This document shows positions 1-10,925 of a stretch of DNA of 64,000 bases, one piece after another. The DNA comes from Vitellaria paradoxa (Eukaryota; Streptophyta; Magnoliopsida; Ericales; Sapotaceae): contig CM034241.1 in the NCBI GenBank assembly GCA_019916065.1, forward strand, positions 6,859,920 through 6,923,919, written 5' to 3'. The position numbers and the translations under genes are program-made. How positions within the stretch are numbered: the first letter of the stretch is position 1; each line of letters starts with the position of its first letter. A model generated the notes under the pieces. It was not told where the DNA came from, did no database searches, and saw only the letters and a program-made list of their open reading frames with translations.

Positions 1-485
1 TAAATATTTATTTTTAGTTTCTAATTTTTTTTTGAACTATACAAGAAGATAATCATTTTCATCTATTTTCTATTTCTTTTTGCTCTTCAACTCTTCATGA
101 TTGCCAAAATCGGTAGATACAAATTATTGATTTGCTCTAAAATTGCTTCCCAAAAGACAAATAGCCGCCCTACACACGAATATTTTTTCTAATGTGATAG
201 TAGAAAAAATTAAGCAATATTGTCAAAAAAAAAAATTAATTTAAAAATACACTATTAATAAAAACATATTTTTAAAATGTGTTTTTAGGATAAAAATGTG
301 TTTCCATTTAACCTAAAAAGGTATTATCAAAGTGCGTTTTCAGAACTTTCCTACTTGCATATCCCTGATTTTTTGATTAACTATTTTGTGTAAAACTGGC
401 TTAAGAAGATTATCAGAAAAATAATACGTTTTCAAGCAGTTAGGAAGAGATTAACAACGCATTCATTAATAGTACATTCCTAAGG
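1..485. other. AT-rich non-coding stretch, no gene seen
   Basis: This stretch is AT-rich with homopolymer A and T runs. No ORF here shows a recognisable domain. It lies outside the recognisable 3' LTR of the neighbouring retrotransposon and may be flanking DNA or unrecognisable repeat. Confidence 0.5.
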
Positions 486-596
486 TGTTGTTTGCACGAC
501 CAACTTTTATAATTGGGGTAAAAATTACAAGTGATAAAATTTGATTGCAAAAAATGAAAAAAAAAATTCGTACAAATTAAAGTTTTTTTAATATAT
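486..596. repeat. Fragment related to a GTTTGG-type MITE
   Basis: The segment begins with GGTGTTGTTTG and then has the core words GATAAAATTTGATTG and AAAAAATGAAAAA. The same core is seen in the complete MITEs near 33.9, 41.9 and 42.7 kb. No clean right terminus is visible, so it is probably a truncated copy lying against the end of the retrotransposon LTR. Confidence 0.35.
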
Positions 597-1236
597 TTTG
601 ATAAGTGTGCAGGGATAAAAAAAATCACCGCACGAAGTCACCATGTCAACTGAATAAATCCAGAAATAGCTTGAAAAAGAAAAAAAAAAAGTTAGAGAAA
701 CTTGCCGGAGGGAGTTTCTGACCAAAATCCTTCAATGACAAAGTTAAAAAAGGCTCAAGAGATTAATCAACAAAATACAAATATTCAATTGACAATAATG
801 AGTATACCTAATTTTTGGCATTAAGTGTTCTATTTATAGTAAGATGAGTTAATAAACAATTGCCAAAATAATTGAAAAGGCAATTATTTCATATATCTTA
901 TATGTATATTTGTATATATGGTAGTTTAATTTGCATTTATTGCCTATCACTTAGCATTTAATGCACATAGAGATATCAGGTTAGTGTGTGAGATATAACT
1001 ATAAGGAATGTCCAAATATGTTGTAAGGTAAAAAATAACAAAATAGTAATAAATAAACCAAATTTATTACTAAACAACATTTATGGTTATAATTAAACTA
1101 TAATTTATACCTTTAGTGATAGGGACAGTAGATGTGGTTAAGGACTGAATGGATCAATGTCGAGAGCAATTTCTTCCTTAGCGCATATATGTTTGGGATA
1201 ATGTCACGTGTCCGTGGTATAATTTTTGTTCCAACA
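597..1236 (-). repeat. 3' LTR of the gypsy element
   Basis: This is a direct repeat of the segment ending at 9562. Shared blocks include AATCCAGAAATAGCTT, AACAATTGCCAAAA, CTTATATGTATATTTGTATA and GTCCGTGGTATAATTTTTGT. On the minus strand it begins TGTTGGAACAAAAATT, immediately after a polypurine tract, as expected for a 3' LTR. The distal edge near 597 is uncertain, because homology with the other LTR fades there next to a MITE-like fragment. Confidence 0.85.
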
Positions 1237-1250
1237 TTATGCCCCTCTTT
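1237..1250 (-). other. Polypurine tract of the gypsy element
   Basis: On the minus strand the sequence AAAGAGGGGCATAA lies directly against the TGTTGG start of the 3' LTR. This is the place and composition expected of the plus-strand primer for reverse transcription. Confidence 0.75.
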
Positions 1251-1276
1251 AGTCGGAATAATTTGCTACCCGAGCA

Positions 1277-2617
1277 GAGTAGAACAACCCTCATAGACAA
1301 ATCTTGCTTAGTTTAAATAGTAATAAGTTGATTTTAAACATTTTTTACGCATGTTTGTAGGGTAAAAAATTATAAATCATTTTTTTACTAAACGAATTTA
1401 ATACTGTTAAAACCAAAACTCATTTATTAAGTGAACAAATTCAACCAAATTTTCCAATAAACGAATTTGATAGCATTTACTTCATCAATTGGTGGCATTT
1501 ATTTTTTTTAATTTTTTTTCATTTAGTAAAAAAAATAAAATTGAAAGAGGTAATTAACTATACAACTTCTACTACTTTGATAGTAATTTTTCTGTTTTTC
1601 TTTTCCTTTTTTTTTTTGAAATTATTTTTTCTTTGTTAAAAGATGTGTCCTTGATTATTGCTATCATTTTTTTTTAAATTGTTTTTATTTTGTTAAAAGA
1701 TGGTATCCTTGATTACTATTGTAGCATTTATTTTTTTTTTTGGGAATTATTGTTTATTTGATTAAAAAATATAACATAGATAATTAATACAAATATATAA
1801 ATATAGATTCTACAACTTTTATTGCTATTAATACCAATTAAAGAAATTATTTAATAGTCTTTATTTAAAAAAATAATTAAAAAATATCAAATCAACAGAA
1901 GATGTAGAGTATATCTTTGCTTGAATTGTTTATTTTTTATTTTATTTCATTTTATCAATTACCTATTTTATTTTTTTTTTCAAGTGAAGATATACTCTAC
2001 ATCTTCTATTGATTTCATACTTTTTTTTGAATTGTTTTTCAAAAAAAAAAATAAATAAAAAGACTATTAAATGATTTCTTTGATTGGCATTAATAGCAAT
2101 AGAAGTTGTAGAGTCTATATTTATATATTTGTATTAATTACCTATTTATATATTTTTATCAAATAAAAAATAATTTTGCCAAAAAAAAAAAAAAAAACTA
2201 CAACACCAATCAAGGATTCCATCTTTTAACAAAATAAAAACAATTTCAAAAAAAAAAAAAATTGCTATCAAAGCAGTAGAAGTTGTAGAGTTAATTACTT
2301 CTTTCATTTTTATTTTTTTGTTAGCAAATGAAAAACAATTCTCAAAAAACATAAGTACTATTGATTGAAGAAGTAAATACTATTAAATTCATTAATAGTG
2401 TAAATGAATCTCGTGGAAAGTTTGGTTGAATTCGTTTACTTGGTAAATGAGTTATAGTTTTAACTATCTTAAATCCGTTTAGTGAAAAAAACGATTTTAA
2501 CTTAATTTTAATCATTTATCCCACAAAACAATTTTCATCCTATTTGTGTAAAAAAATTTAAAACCAACCTATTACTTGACAAACTAAGCAAGATTTGCCT
2601 ATGAGGGTCAAAAACTC
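1277..2617. mobile_element. 1.3 kb foldback (long inverted-repeat) element inside the retrotransposon
   Basis: The two halves are near reverse complements around a centre near 1950, with a loop of about 55 bp (1926-1980). The outer ends pair (ACCCTCATAG at about 1287-1296 with CTATGAGGGT at 2599-2608), as do the mid-arm blocks and the innermost block GATGTAGAGTATATCTT with its complement at about 1988-2004. Both outermost ends can be read as starting GAG. I found no coding capacity and no convincing target duplication. It is probably a non-autonomous long-TIR DNA transposon; an inverted duplication created in place is the alternative. Confidence 0.82.
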
Positions 2618-2639
2618 TCAAAATGTCTCTTATTTACCC

Positions 2640-3240
2640 CTGTAAAATCTTTTCAAATCCCTCATCATTATCATGCTTTTGAAGTATCCCCTATCAAAAT
2701 GTGTACAGGATAAGATAATCTGATAATAACATAACTTGTAAAACCACAAGTGTATGATATGAATGAAGTACTCAACCATATAAAAAAAAAAAGAGTGAAA
2801 ACTGATGAATTATATAAACTTAAAACAATTTGGAATGATTTAACTCACTTTAGATTGAAATAAGATGGATTCTTATCTATTTTCGGCCTCATAAACTGTG
2901 GTTAGGACATTGTCAATCTTTTTAAAATTGCAGTACAACTGCTCTTCTTGTGCTACTGATCTCATATAATGTGGTCGGGACATTGATAAATCTTTCCAAA
3001 TTAGTCTAAATAACTTGAAAAAACATGACTTAAGAGAAGAATAATTTACAACTGAGATGATCCAGTTAGACATAAATCCTTGTAGGATGTCAACACTTGG
3101 GATGAACTAATTGGACATAAATCTTTTATCTATGAGTGATAATCCTTTATTTATGTGCAAAGCAGTTTTTTATACAGCCTGAAATTCATTTGTATCTCTT
3201 TATTAATCGAGTATAGCAACAAGCAAGCTTTAATAAATCT
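2640..3240 (-). other. Retrotransposon 3' untranslated region with an internal duplication
   Basis: This non-coding part lies between the integrase remnant and the foldback. It contains two copies of a roughly 40-bp unit about 73 bp apart, around 2889-2927 and 2962-3003, sharing the words GACATTG and AATCTTT. Repeats in the 3' UTR are common in Tat-lineage gypsy elements. Confidence 0.5.
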
Positions 3241-3244
3241 TTAC

Positions 3245-4400
3245 ACATAAAACGGCTTCAGATAAATTTTATTCCATGGCCTCTTCATTAGTCTTCCCTC
3301 TAGATTTGCCAGACGGTAAGCACCATTCCTGAGCATCTCAGTGACTTGAAACGGTCCTTCTCAATTGGTGCTGAGCTTGCCTTTTGTTGGATCCTTCCTT
3401 GCTCCTATCAGTTTTCTGATAACATAGTTACCAACCTTAAATTCACGAGGCTTGACTTTCTTGTTGAACTTCTTCTACATCTCTTGTTGGTAGGTTGTCA
3501 GTCCGATTGCAACTGACTCTTTTTTTTCATCAATGAAGTCCAAACTTATGGCTATGGCTTACTCATTCTTCGCTTGATCAAAGGCGAATGTATGAATGGT
3601 TGGCATGCTGACCTCCAGTGGAATAACAGCCTCTATCCCACAAGCAGGAGATAATGAAGTCTCGCCAATTGATCTCTTGGGAGTCGTCCTATATGTCCAT
3701 AGAACTATAGGATGCTCCTCAACCTATCTGCCTTTAGCTGCTTCCAACTTCTTCTTAATGCTGTTTAGGAAGATTTTGTTGGATGCCCTAGTTTGCCCAT
3801 TACTCTGAGTGTAGGTAGGTGATGAATAGATGTTCTTGATTCCATACCTTGAACAATATTTCCTTAATGAAAAGCTATCGAATTGCGTTCCATTATTAGA
3901 AATAAGTGTTTTAGGAATGTTATACCTCCTAATGATGTTCTTCTAAATAAAGCAAATGATATCAGTATCCTTGATATGGCTAGGGGCTCTACTTCCACCA
4001 ATTTGGTAAAATAATTCATACCAACCACCAACCATTTTCTATTTCCAATAATAGTGGGCAAAAGACCCATTATATCAAGACCCTAATGTGCAAATGGTCA
4101 TAAACTAGTCAACGGATTGAGCTCCCAAGCAGGCTGATGAGAAATGGGGAGAACTTCTACCACTTCTTACACTTCCTGATATAAGTTTAAACATATTTTC
4201 CTATCTTTGGCCACCAATAACCTTATGTAATTGATCTATATGCCAAGGATCTGCCCCTAGTGTGGGCTCTACAAACCCCTTCATGTGTTTCATAAAAAAA
4301 ATTATAAACTTTATCAAGATGAACATAAAAAAATAGGGCTTTGTGAAAGACCTTTTGTACAATTTATGGTTGGGGAAGAGCCAGAACCTTGTTGCCTTCA
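3245..4400 (-). pseudogene. Integrase remnant of the gypsy element
   Basis: Minus-strand translation in several frames gives recognisable integrase pieces. The catalytic-core lead-in reads NRKWLVVGMNYFTKLVEVEP (family form: xLLVAVDYFTKWVEAEP). A piece like YSSPTYTQSNGQ follows towards 3800, near the expected core end. A C-terminal stretch like [21 protein letters not shown] lies around 3300-3400. The family role is insertion of the cDNA into chromatin. The expected first catalytic Asp (VAVD) is Asn here (VGMN), and several stops interrupt the frames, so it is non-functional. Confidence 0.8.
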
Positions 4401-4469
4401 TCCACAGCTACCTTGCCTGCACCTTGTCCCTATGTTGGACACCATCTTTCAAATAAGAGATAATTAGAT

Positions 4470-5080
4470 CCATTTAAGATGGACCCAATGCAATACAGCT
4501 TACTTCTTTAGTCTTGGATCCACTAGGCTTTTCTAACACTTCAAGAAAAACATTATCAGTCAGCTTAATCCTCGGGGATGCAGCTAACATTGCTAGAGCA
4601 TCTGCATAAATATTGTGATCTCTCTTAATTAGTTCAATTCCTGTGACATTGAACCCCTCCAACTTTTGATAGAGCCAAATACTCAGTCATTTTTTCATTT
4701 CTTGCTACATACTCCCCCTTTAATTAATTTGCCACTAGCTTGGAATCCATCTCGATTAGTACATTGCGAGCAAATAAGCGTCGAGTAATATCAAGCCTAG
4801 CAAAAAAAGACTCATACTTGGCTTCATTATTGGTTGCCTCGAACCCCAGTTTGATAGCATATTCGATCATATCCCCTCAGGGGTTGTCAAAACAACTCCT
4901 ACTCCAGCCCTCTTCTTGGATGAAGAACCATACACCTCAATTTGCCATGACAGTGTAGTTGCTTCTAGCTCTGAGTTGATTTGCAACTGCCACACCTCAT
5001 GCACTTCTTCAGGGACTGAATAAGTGAATTTAACAACAAAATTTACCAAGACTTGTACTTTTATTGCTATTCGGGGCACA
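4470..5080 (-). pseudogene. RNase H remnant (Tat-type) of the gypsy element
   Basis: Minus-strand pieces match the RNase H found downstream of the RT in plant Tat elements. A linker like VLVNFVVKFT precedes EVYGSSSKKRAGVGVVL, which corresponds to the VDGSSNxxGxGAGVVL family form. These are followed by AIKLGFEATNNEAKYE and, near 4600, HNIYADALAMLAAS, which corresponds to NxxADALAxLAS. The domain degrades the RNA strand of the RNA-DNA hybrid. The frame breaks between these blocks and the usual VDG Asp is changed (VYG), so it is inactive. Confidence 0.8.
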
Positions 5081-5089
5081 AATTAAATG

Positions 5090-6230
5090 TTGAACATCCC
5101 AAAGGCTACCGACCACTTTGCCATTATTCCTATGATGTCTGCTTTCTTTAACAATTGACCAATCAGTTGATTAGTAATCACTTAGATGGTGTGAGCATAA
5201 AAATAGTGTGCTAGCTTTCTTGATGCCACCACTAACGCCATTGTAAACTTTTCGAAGAGTAGGTATCTAGTTTCTGCCCCTGTAAAGTCTTGTTTGCATA
5301 ATAGATGGGCTTCTGCTTCTTGTCTTCTTCCTTCAACAAAACAGCACTGACCCCTTGGTCTGAGATTGCCAAATAGAGTTACAAAATATCCCTTGACTGG
5401 AGAGTTCATAGAATAAGAGCAGTTGTCAGGTATTTTTTTAGCTTCCCCAGTACTCAATCAGTTTTCTCATCTTAGACTATTTTAATTGCCCCCATCAATG
5501 AGTTAAAGAATAGTCAGCACTTATTTGAAGCTCAATTGATAGATTTGCTAAGTGCTGCCACCATTCCTGTATGTTTTTGAAATTTTTTCTTTACACTTGG
5601 GGCACTTACTCCTTGAATGGCTTTGATCTAGTCAGAGTCTGTTTCAATCCCTCTTTTGGTGACTAAGTGCCCCAAGAATTTTCTTGAATTTACTTCAAAT
5701 GTACACTTGGTGGTGTTCAACTTTAGGCCATATTTATCAAGAGTCGAGAACACATGCTATAGATCAAGAATATAGCCTTTAACTTCCTTACTCTTTATTA
5801 GTGTGTCATTAATGCAAACTTCCATCGTCTGGTCGAAATCCTCCTTGAACATCTGGGTGCCCAATCGTTGATAGGTTGCATCAACATTCTTTAGGAAGGC
5901 ATCATCTTATTACAATAAATTCCCCTCAAGATGATAAATGAAGTCTTCTTTTTGTCAGGCTTGTGCATAGGGATTTGATGATACCCCTGATAGGCATCTA
6001 AGAAAGACATTCTTGAGCTACTAGTAGTTAAATCCACAAGTTGGTCAATCTTAGGGTGTGGGAATGGATATTTGGGGCATGCTTTGTTGAGATCTGTGTA
6101 ATTAACAAAGATCCTTCACTTCTCGTTCTTCTTCTTCACTACTACTGTATTGGCTCGCCACTCCAAGTATGATGCCTCCTAAATGGCCTCAGCCTCAAGT
6201 AGTTTACCAACTTCTTTAATGACTGCTTCG
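5090..6230 (-). pseudogene. Reverse transcriptase remnant of the gypsy element
   Basis: Minus-strand fragments cover the RT region. Upstream, near 6300, a stretch like MSHKLNVNPRTKP corresponds to the conserved LNVDPxxKPV before RT. Towards 5200-5280, GAETRYLLFEK followed by ALVVASRKLAHYF is the family block at the end of the RT-linked RNase H (GAExRYxxLEKxALALVxAxRKLRxYFxAH). Stops occur throughout, so no full-length polymerase can be read. Confidence 0.78.
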
Positions 6231-6473
6231 ATATGTTACATGCAAAGTGGCCCTCCCAATTTTTTATACTATAGGTTTCGTCCTTGGATTTACATTCAGC
6301 TTATGACTCATAATATCAAGGTGAATACTTTACATTTTTTGTGGAGTCCAAGCAAAGGTGCTAATGTTCTTGAGCAGTATCTTAGTTCGCTTATGCTTTT
6401 CTGCCACTCCCAAGTTGGACCCGATTAGAAAGTACTTATCATCCTTGGCTGGTCCAACTTGGACTTTCTTGAG

Positions 6474-7073
6474 CTACTCTATAGCTTTCTTCTCAGGATC
6501 GCCTCCCATATCATCAATATTTTGGGTGTCCTCTAGTATTTTTGTGAGTTGGACTTGTTCAGGCAAGGTTTTGGACCTAAGAGCAGTGGTGAAATACTTT
6601 TTTGAAATGTCCTGGTCCCCACGAATCTCCATAACTTCATCTCGATAAAGAAACTTGAGCAATTGATAATAAATGGAGCGAATCACCTTTAGCATAAGAA
6701 TCTAAGATCTCCCTACAATAGCATTATAGGAAAATGGTGAATTTACCACCATGAATTCTACTTCATACTCCAGTGGGCCAACCCGAACAAGAATGATAAC
6801 TCTCCCCAAAGGCCAGACTAAGGTAGAGGTAAAACCAATAAGCAGACAGTTAGCTGGCTCCAAGTCTTCATCAGTCAGCCTGAGCTTCTTGAACACATTG
6901 AGGAACATCACCTCGGTTGAACTCCCAGCATCAATTAGGATCTTTTCCACATCTGATTCAAACATTTTTAGAGTGAGCACCAGTGCATTATTATATGGTT
7001 GCTGCACCCCGAAACCTTTATCTTCATAAAATAATATGCCTTGAGCATCTTCTTGCCTTGGTTGCTTGCTCAA
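6474..7073 (-). pseudogene. Aspartic protease remnant of the gypsy polyprotein
   Basis: The 123-codon open stretch at 6702-7073 contains ILIDAGSSTEVMF. This is the retroelement protease active site with DAG in place of the common D(N/T)G, followed by the usual GFTS, the hydrophobic segment and SPFSYNAIVGRS (family YNAILGR). The segment at 6474-6695 continues with EIRGDQDISKKYF, like the GDQxxARxCY linker before RT. The family role is polyprotein cleavage. It is among the best-preserved coding parts of the element, but it is cut off from gag and RT by stops. Confidence 0.82.
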
Positions 7074-7373
7074 GGTGCCAGTAACTTTGAGCTCCTCACC
7101 AAACTAACTAACATTTTGTACGTCTACTCGAGAACAAACAACTATGCTTTGGAGATGATTATCCATGTGAATGACACGAATGGCTAGTGGCCGTTGGACA
7201 TCTCTCCTAGGTTGTCTTCTTTGTGGAGACTCTGCTTTATCAACATCTTTCAAGTCCTCTAATTCTTATCTCCTTCATCTTTGGTCTCCTCGTGAAGCTT
7301 AGGTTGACCATCTACTGCCCTGTTTTGGCCTTATTAATGTATTTCTTCAAGTGGCCCTCCTTTACTAGTTCTT

Positions 7374-8740
7374 CTAAGAAGTACCGTAGGGATCTGCAAG
7401 TTCTTGTACGGTGCCCCTTGTTTCGATGATAGGAGCAGTAATCTCTGTGTTGTCTCTTACCAGGAAAGTTTGGTAATCTCTTTGACCATTTGAAGTATGG
7501 CTTATCCTTGAATTGGGAGATGACTCTAAAAATAGGCTCCTTGAAGACCGTGTTAATAACCTTAAAGATAAACTTTTTATCTTCAAGCTCCGTTCTGCCC
7601 CCCTTGTCATTTTCTTTTTTAACCTAGAAGATTTTGGGTCTTTCTAGTCAGCAGGCCTCGTCTCATCCTTAACTTATACATATTTTTTTATTCGACACAT
7701 TAAGTTTGACATATTTGCTACTGGCTTCTTTGTGAGTAGGAGCCAAGCTTATCTCCTTTCTGCAACCGGAGCTTGAACGATGTCACAACTAACTGCTTAG
7801 TGCATCCATCACCTCATTGTACAATTCCATATACTTTTAGGAATATTCCCTCAGGCTTTCACTTGTTCTTCCTCCTTAAAGTGAGTAGGACGTCAGCAGA
7901 TTTTGGCTATCAAGTATTAGCCAAAAATTTGGTAACGAACTCCTCAGCGAGCTACTTCTTAAGGTAACTTGTGAAACCATTGAAGCATCATATGCCCCAA
8001 GCTGGATGGAAACACATAGCACATGAGCTCATTATTCTAGCTCTAGAGTGTCGTGGCATGCATATAATGGTGATAATGCGCCAATGGATACGATTTCCTA
8101 TTATAAACAATGAACTGCATAGTAATAAGCTTCTCAGGGGGCTCCGATTCACAAATATCATCCATGAATGAAGAGACAGAGATCCTGCCAATAGCCTTCA
8201 TTGCTATCATACGAGTGGTTTGGTCAGACCCCTCCTATTTAATGTATTGTGGCTTCTTCACCATCTTGGCCTTCCTCAACTTCTTTGTTCTTAATGGCAC
8301 CATGTTATCACTTGACGAACTATCACTTTCTTCATGGTGCCTTCCTCAAATTTTTTTTTTGGGAGCGTCATCCTTCGATTGAGACTTAGATGGTTTCTCT
8401 TTCTTTTGCTATTGCAGGAGCTTTGGGTGTTGAACTTGTGATTGTTAGGCAAAACGTGCTCTCACAAGTTCTACGCCAGTTGCAGCTCTAGAACAAGCAC
8501 CGATCTCTCGTCTGGTGCTTGGTGGCCCTTCACCGCAAACATCTACCAGTGGATCTTTGTACAGAGAATTAAAACTTACTTCTGAGTCAGCTTCGGATCC
8601 TTCATGATCAGCATCTCCATGATCTGTGGCTTTTCTTTTTTTCGTTACGTAACATTTTGAGCATCGCATCCAGCTTTTCTTATCTGGCATGGATCTCATC
8701 TTCCAGGTCATTTTTCCTTCTTGCAGCTTCAGGGTCATTA
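7374..8740 (-). pseudogene. gag remnant of the gypsy element
   Basis: The region upstream of the protease on the minus strand is in the gag position. Short pieces around 7830-8000 resemble the capsid core: WFHKLP, and an ESLREY-like segment after a run like KEEEQ. The 5' end (8445-8738) is a 97-codon open stretch, polar and rich in K, E and D, without a recognised motif. No zinc knuckle was found. Stops and frameshifts are frequent. The identification rests mainly on position plus these capsid-like words. Confidence 0.62.
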
Positions 8741-8871
8741 ACCCTGCATTGTTTTTTTGTCACTTGTGCTGGAGTGTCAATGGTCAGTGTACCATCTTTC
8801 AGCCTTGGCTGGTTAGTATATCCCCTATACCAAGAGCCTGTGGGGGCGATTTGTCACCATTTGTCACCATT

Positions 8872-9562
8872 TTTGTAAATTACAAAAAACATAAAGATGT
8901 GGGAAACGAAGAAACATACCCCACGATAGGCATCAAATGCACGGGGATAAAAAATGCCACTGTGCATAGTCACCACATCAATTGAATGAATCCAGAAATA
9001 GCTTAAAAAAGAAAGGAAAGTAAAAGAAATTGGCTAGAGGGAGTCTTCAACAAAAATCCTCCAATTATAAAATAAAAAAAGGCTCAAGAGAATAATCAGC
9101 AAATATGAGTGTACAATTAATAATAGTGAGCATACCTGATTTTTGGCGCTAAATATTGTATTTATAGTAAAATAGAATAAATAAACAATTGCCAAAACAA
9201 TAGAAAAGATAATGATTTAAAATATCTTATATGTATATTTGTATATATAGTAATTTACTTTATATTTATTACTCATCACTTAACATTTTATGCGCGTGAG
9301 ATATTAGGTTAATGGGTAAGAGTGATCATAAGGAATATTCAAATGTCACATCTGTCTATTACTTGTAAGGTAAAAAATTAACTAAATTAACAAAATAATA
9401 ATAAATGAATTAAACTTATTATTAGATAACATTTATAGTTAAAATTAAACTAACATTTATATCTTCGGTGATGGGCCCATTAGATGTGGTCAGGGACCAA
9501 TGCCGAGCGGTTTTCTGCTCAAGGTAATGTCACATGTCCGTGGTATAATTTTTGTACCAATA
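8872..9562 (-). repeat. 5' LTR of the gypsy element
   Basis: This is a direct repeat of 597-1236. On the minus strand it contains a TATA-like word, TATAAATA (near 9160), suited to an LTR promoter. Its 5' terminus near 9562 reads TTGGTACAAAAATT, matching the other LTR's TGTTGGAACAAAAATT apart from mutations. The inner edge near 8872 is approximate. The adjacent interior has a doubled TGGTGACAAA, which may include the primer-binding site, but I could not assign its tRNA. Confidence 0.82.
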
Positions 9563-10239
9563 ATAAGCCAAACGCCCTCCAAAAATTTTATCATTGTCAA
9601 TATTTTCTCAATTTTTTTATTCTAACAACAGAAAGAAAAAAAGAATTCCCCACACAAGAACGCAAAAGAATGTGAAAAAAGAAAAAAGAAAAAAAAAAAA
9701 AAAGAGAAAAAACCTCTCCCAAGCGAGAAACAAACTATGCAGAATCACAAATCCACCGTTAAATTTATATATTATTTACGCAGTTCTTACCAGGAAAAAA
9801 GTAAGAAAGAAAAGAGAAAAATAAACCAAGGTCAAAAACCAATGGGTAGAGCCTTTGAAGCTGCAAAGGGAGGCGACAGATTTGCACAATCCTGTTGATG
9901 TTCTCTCTCTCAGCACATCGAAGGATCAAAGCAGTGGAGAAACAAAAACCATGGGCAGTCTTCTGGTTGTGCAAACCACAGCCTCCCATTCTAAACCGGC
10001 TGCTCCACTTTCTGCGGGTAATTTGGATCCAAAAATAATAATAATAATAAATAAATAATTTTTATTAAATTTTTAATTAAAATCTTTCCCTTGCCAATTT
10101 TACTATTAACTTTTTTTTTTTTTTGGCAAGTGCACACTTTCCGTCTCTATTCATCATCTATATCTATATTGTTTTTTTTTTTGGTAGTTATCTATATATA
10201 TATATTGGTCTCTCTACATTGCACATTCCAAATCACGCA

Positions 10240-10242
<3 letters not shown>

Positions 10243-10282
<40 letters not shown>
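10243..10282 (+). repeat. (TC)20 microsatellite upstream of the trihelix gene
   Basis: This is an uninterrupted 40-bp CT tract about 640 bp before the start codon. CT/GA tracts are common in plant promoters and 5' leaders, where GAGA-binding proteins can act. Its position is compatible with a regulatory role, but nothing proves one. Confidence 0.9.
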
Positions 10283-10287
<5 letters not shown>

Positions 10288-10793
10288 TAGTTATCAGTGC
10301 TGCAAAAGCTGATGAAATCCTACCCCTTCCCACTCTATTCCCGTTGAGCTTCGTTTAAAATTTTAAATTTTTTTAAAAATTTTAAAAGAAAAATTTAAAA
10401 ATTTTTAATTTTTTGTCAACTAGTTTTCTTTTAATCAGATTGTCACATGCTTTTTTTATATCAATTTTTATTTTATTTTTGCAATTTTTTTCAAAACTCC
10501 ATGCTCCACTGAATTTAATCTCAATCTCATAGTACTCTCTGCTTTCAGCAATTTTGCTGTTGGGTTTTGTTCCGACTTCCGACCTTTTGTTTTTTCCCTA
10601 CCCTTATTAGATTGAGACTCGCTTAGGGCTCTAAATTCTATCCCAAAAAAAAAATTCAAAAAATTAAAAAATTTTAACTTTTTTATTTTATTATATAAAT
10701 TACGGAACTATAACTTTCGCTTAATTTTTAAAACGCGCCTGAATGTTTTCAGTGCAAAGTCAGTTTTGATTCTATATAAATGATGAGATTTTT

Positions 10794-10860
10794 GTCAACT
10801 GGGTTTTCAAGATTTAGTTAGTTTTTTTTTTTGGGTCAACTGGGTTTTCAAGATTTAGTT
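10794..10860 (+). repeat. 26-bp unit duplicated just upstream of the trihelix ATG
   Basis: The unit starting GTCAACTGGGTTTTCAAG occurs at 10794-10819 and again at 10835-10860, 41 bp apart and separated by a T run. GTCAA is the reverse complement of the W-box core TTGAC, and the second copy (GGTCAA) fits the fuller W-box TTGACC. The duplication is directly visible; WRKY binding is inference. Confidence 0.75.
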
Positions 10861-10925
10861 TTTTTTTTTTTTTTGGTAAGTGAGATTTAGTTCATTGAGC
10901 TAGTTTTTTTTTTTTTTTTGTTTGA

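Larger units (their letters stand above)
597..9562 (-). mobile_element. Degenerate Ty3/gypsy LTR retrotransposon (Tat-like), about 9 kb
   Basis: An old LTR element is oriented on the minus strand. Two diverged direct copies of one LTR flank an interior that, read right to left, shows gag, aspartic protease, reverse transcriptase, RNase H and integrase remnants. This order defines Ty3/gypsy. The RNase H segment includes a GFEATNNEAKYE-type motif typical of plant Tat-lineage elements. All coding parts carry many stops and frameshifts and the LTRs differ visibly throughout, so the copy is dead and old. A 1.3 kb foldback element is inserted near its 3' end. No intact TSD could be defined because the left LTR edge is blurred. 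Confidence 0.88.
9563..10925 (+). promoter_or_regulatory. Upstream region of the trihelix gene
   Basis: This 1.36 kb precedes the trihelix start codon. It holds a less AT-rich island at about 9855-10030 with no recognised coding content, a 20-unit CT tract, a TATA-like word TATATAAA near 10772, and a 26-bp tandem duplication close to the ATG. The AT-rich stretch between about 10340 and 10740 shows nothing else I can name. Confidence 0.45.

Noticed and set aside
6183..7029. Plus-strand ORFs of 73-96 codons in the 6-7 kb region
   Set aside because: They are antisense to the gypsy protease and RT remnants, whose minus-strand translation carries the family motifs.
9855..10058. Possible short gene or upstream exon in a GC-richer island
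   Set aside because: The 67-codon open stretch has no recognised motif and the trihelix gene is complete without it. It is kept only as part of the upstream region.
10876..10925. GGTAAGTGA looking like a splice donor just before the trihelix ATG
   Set aside because: No acceptor follows within the 45 bp before the ATG and the coding frame is uninterrupted; a chance match.
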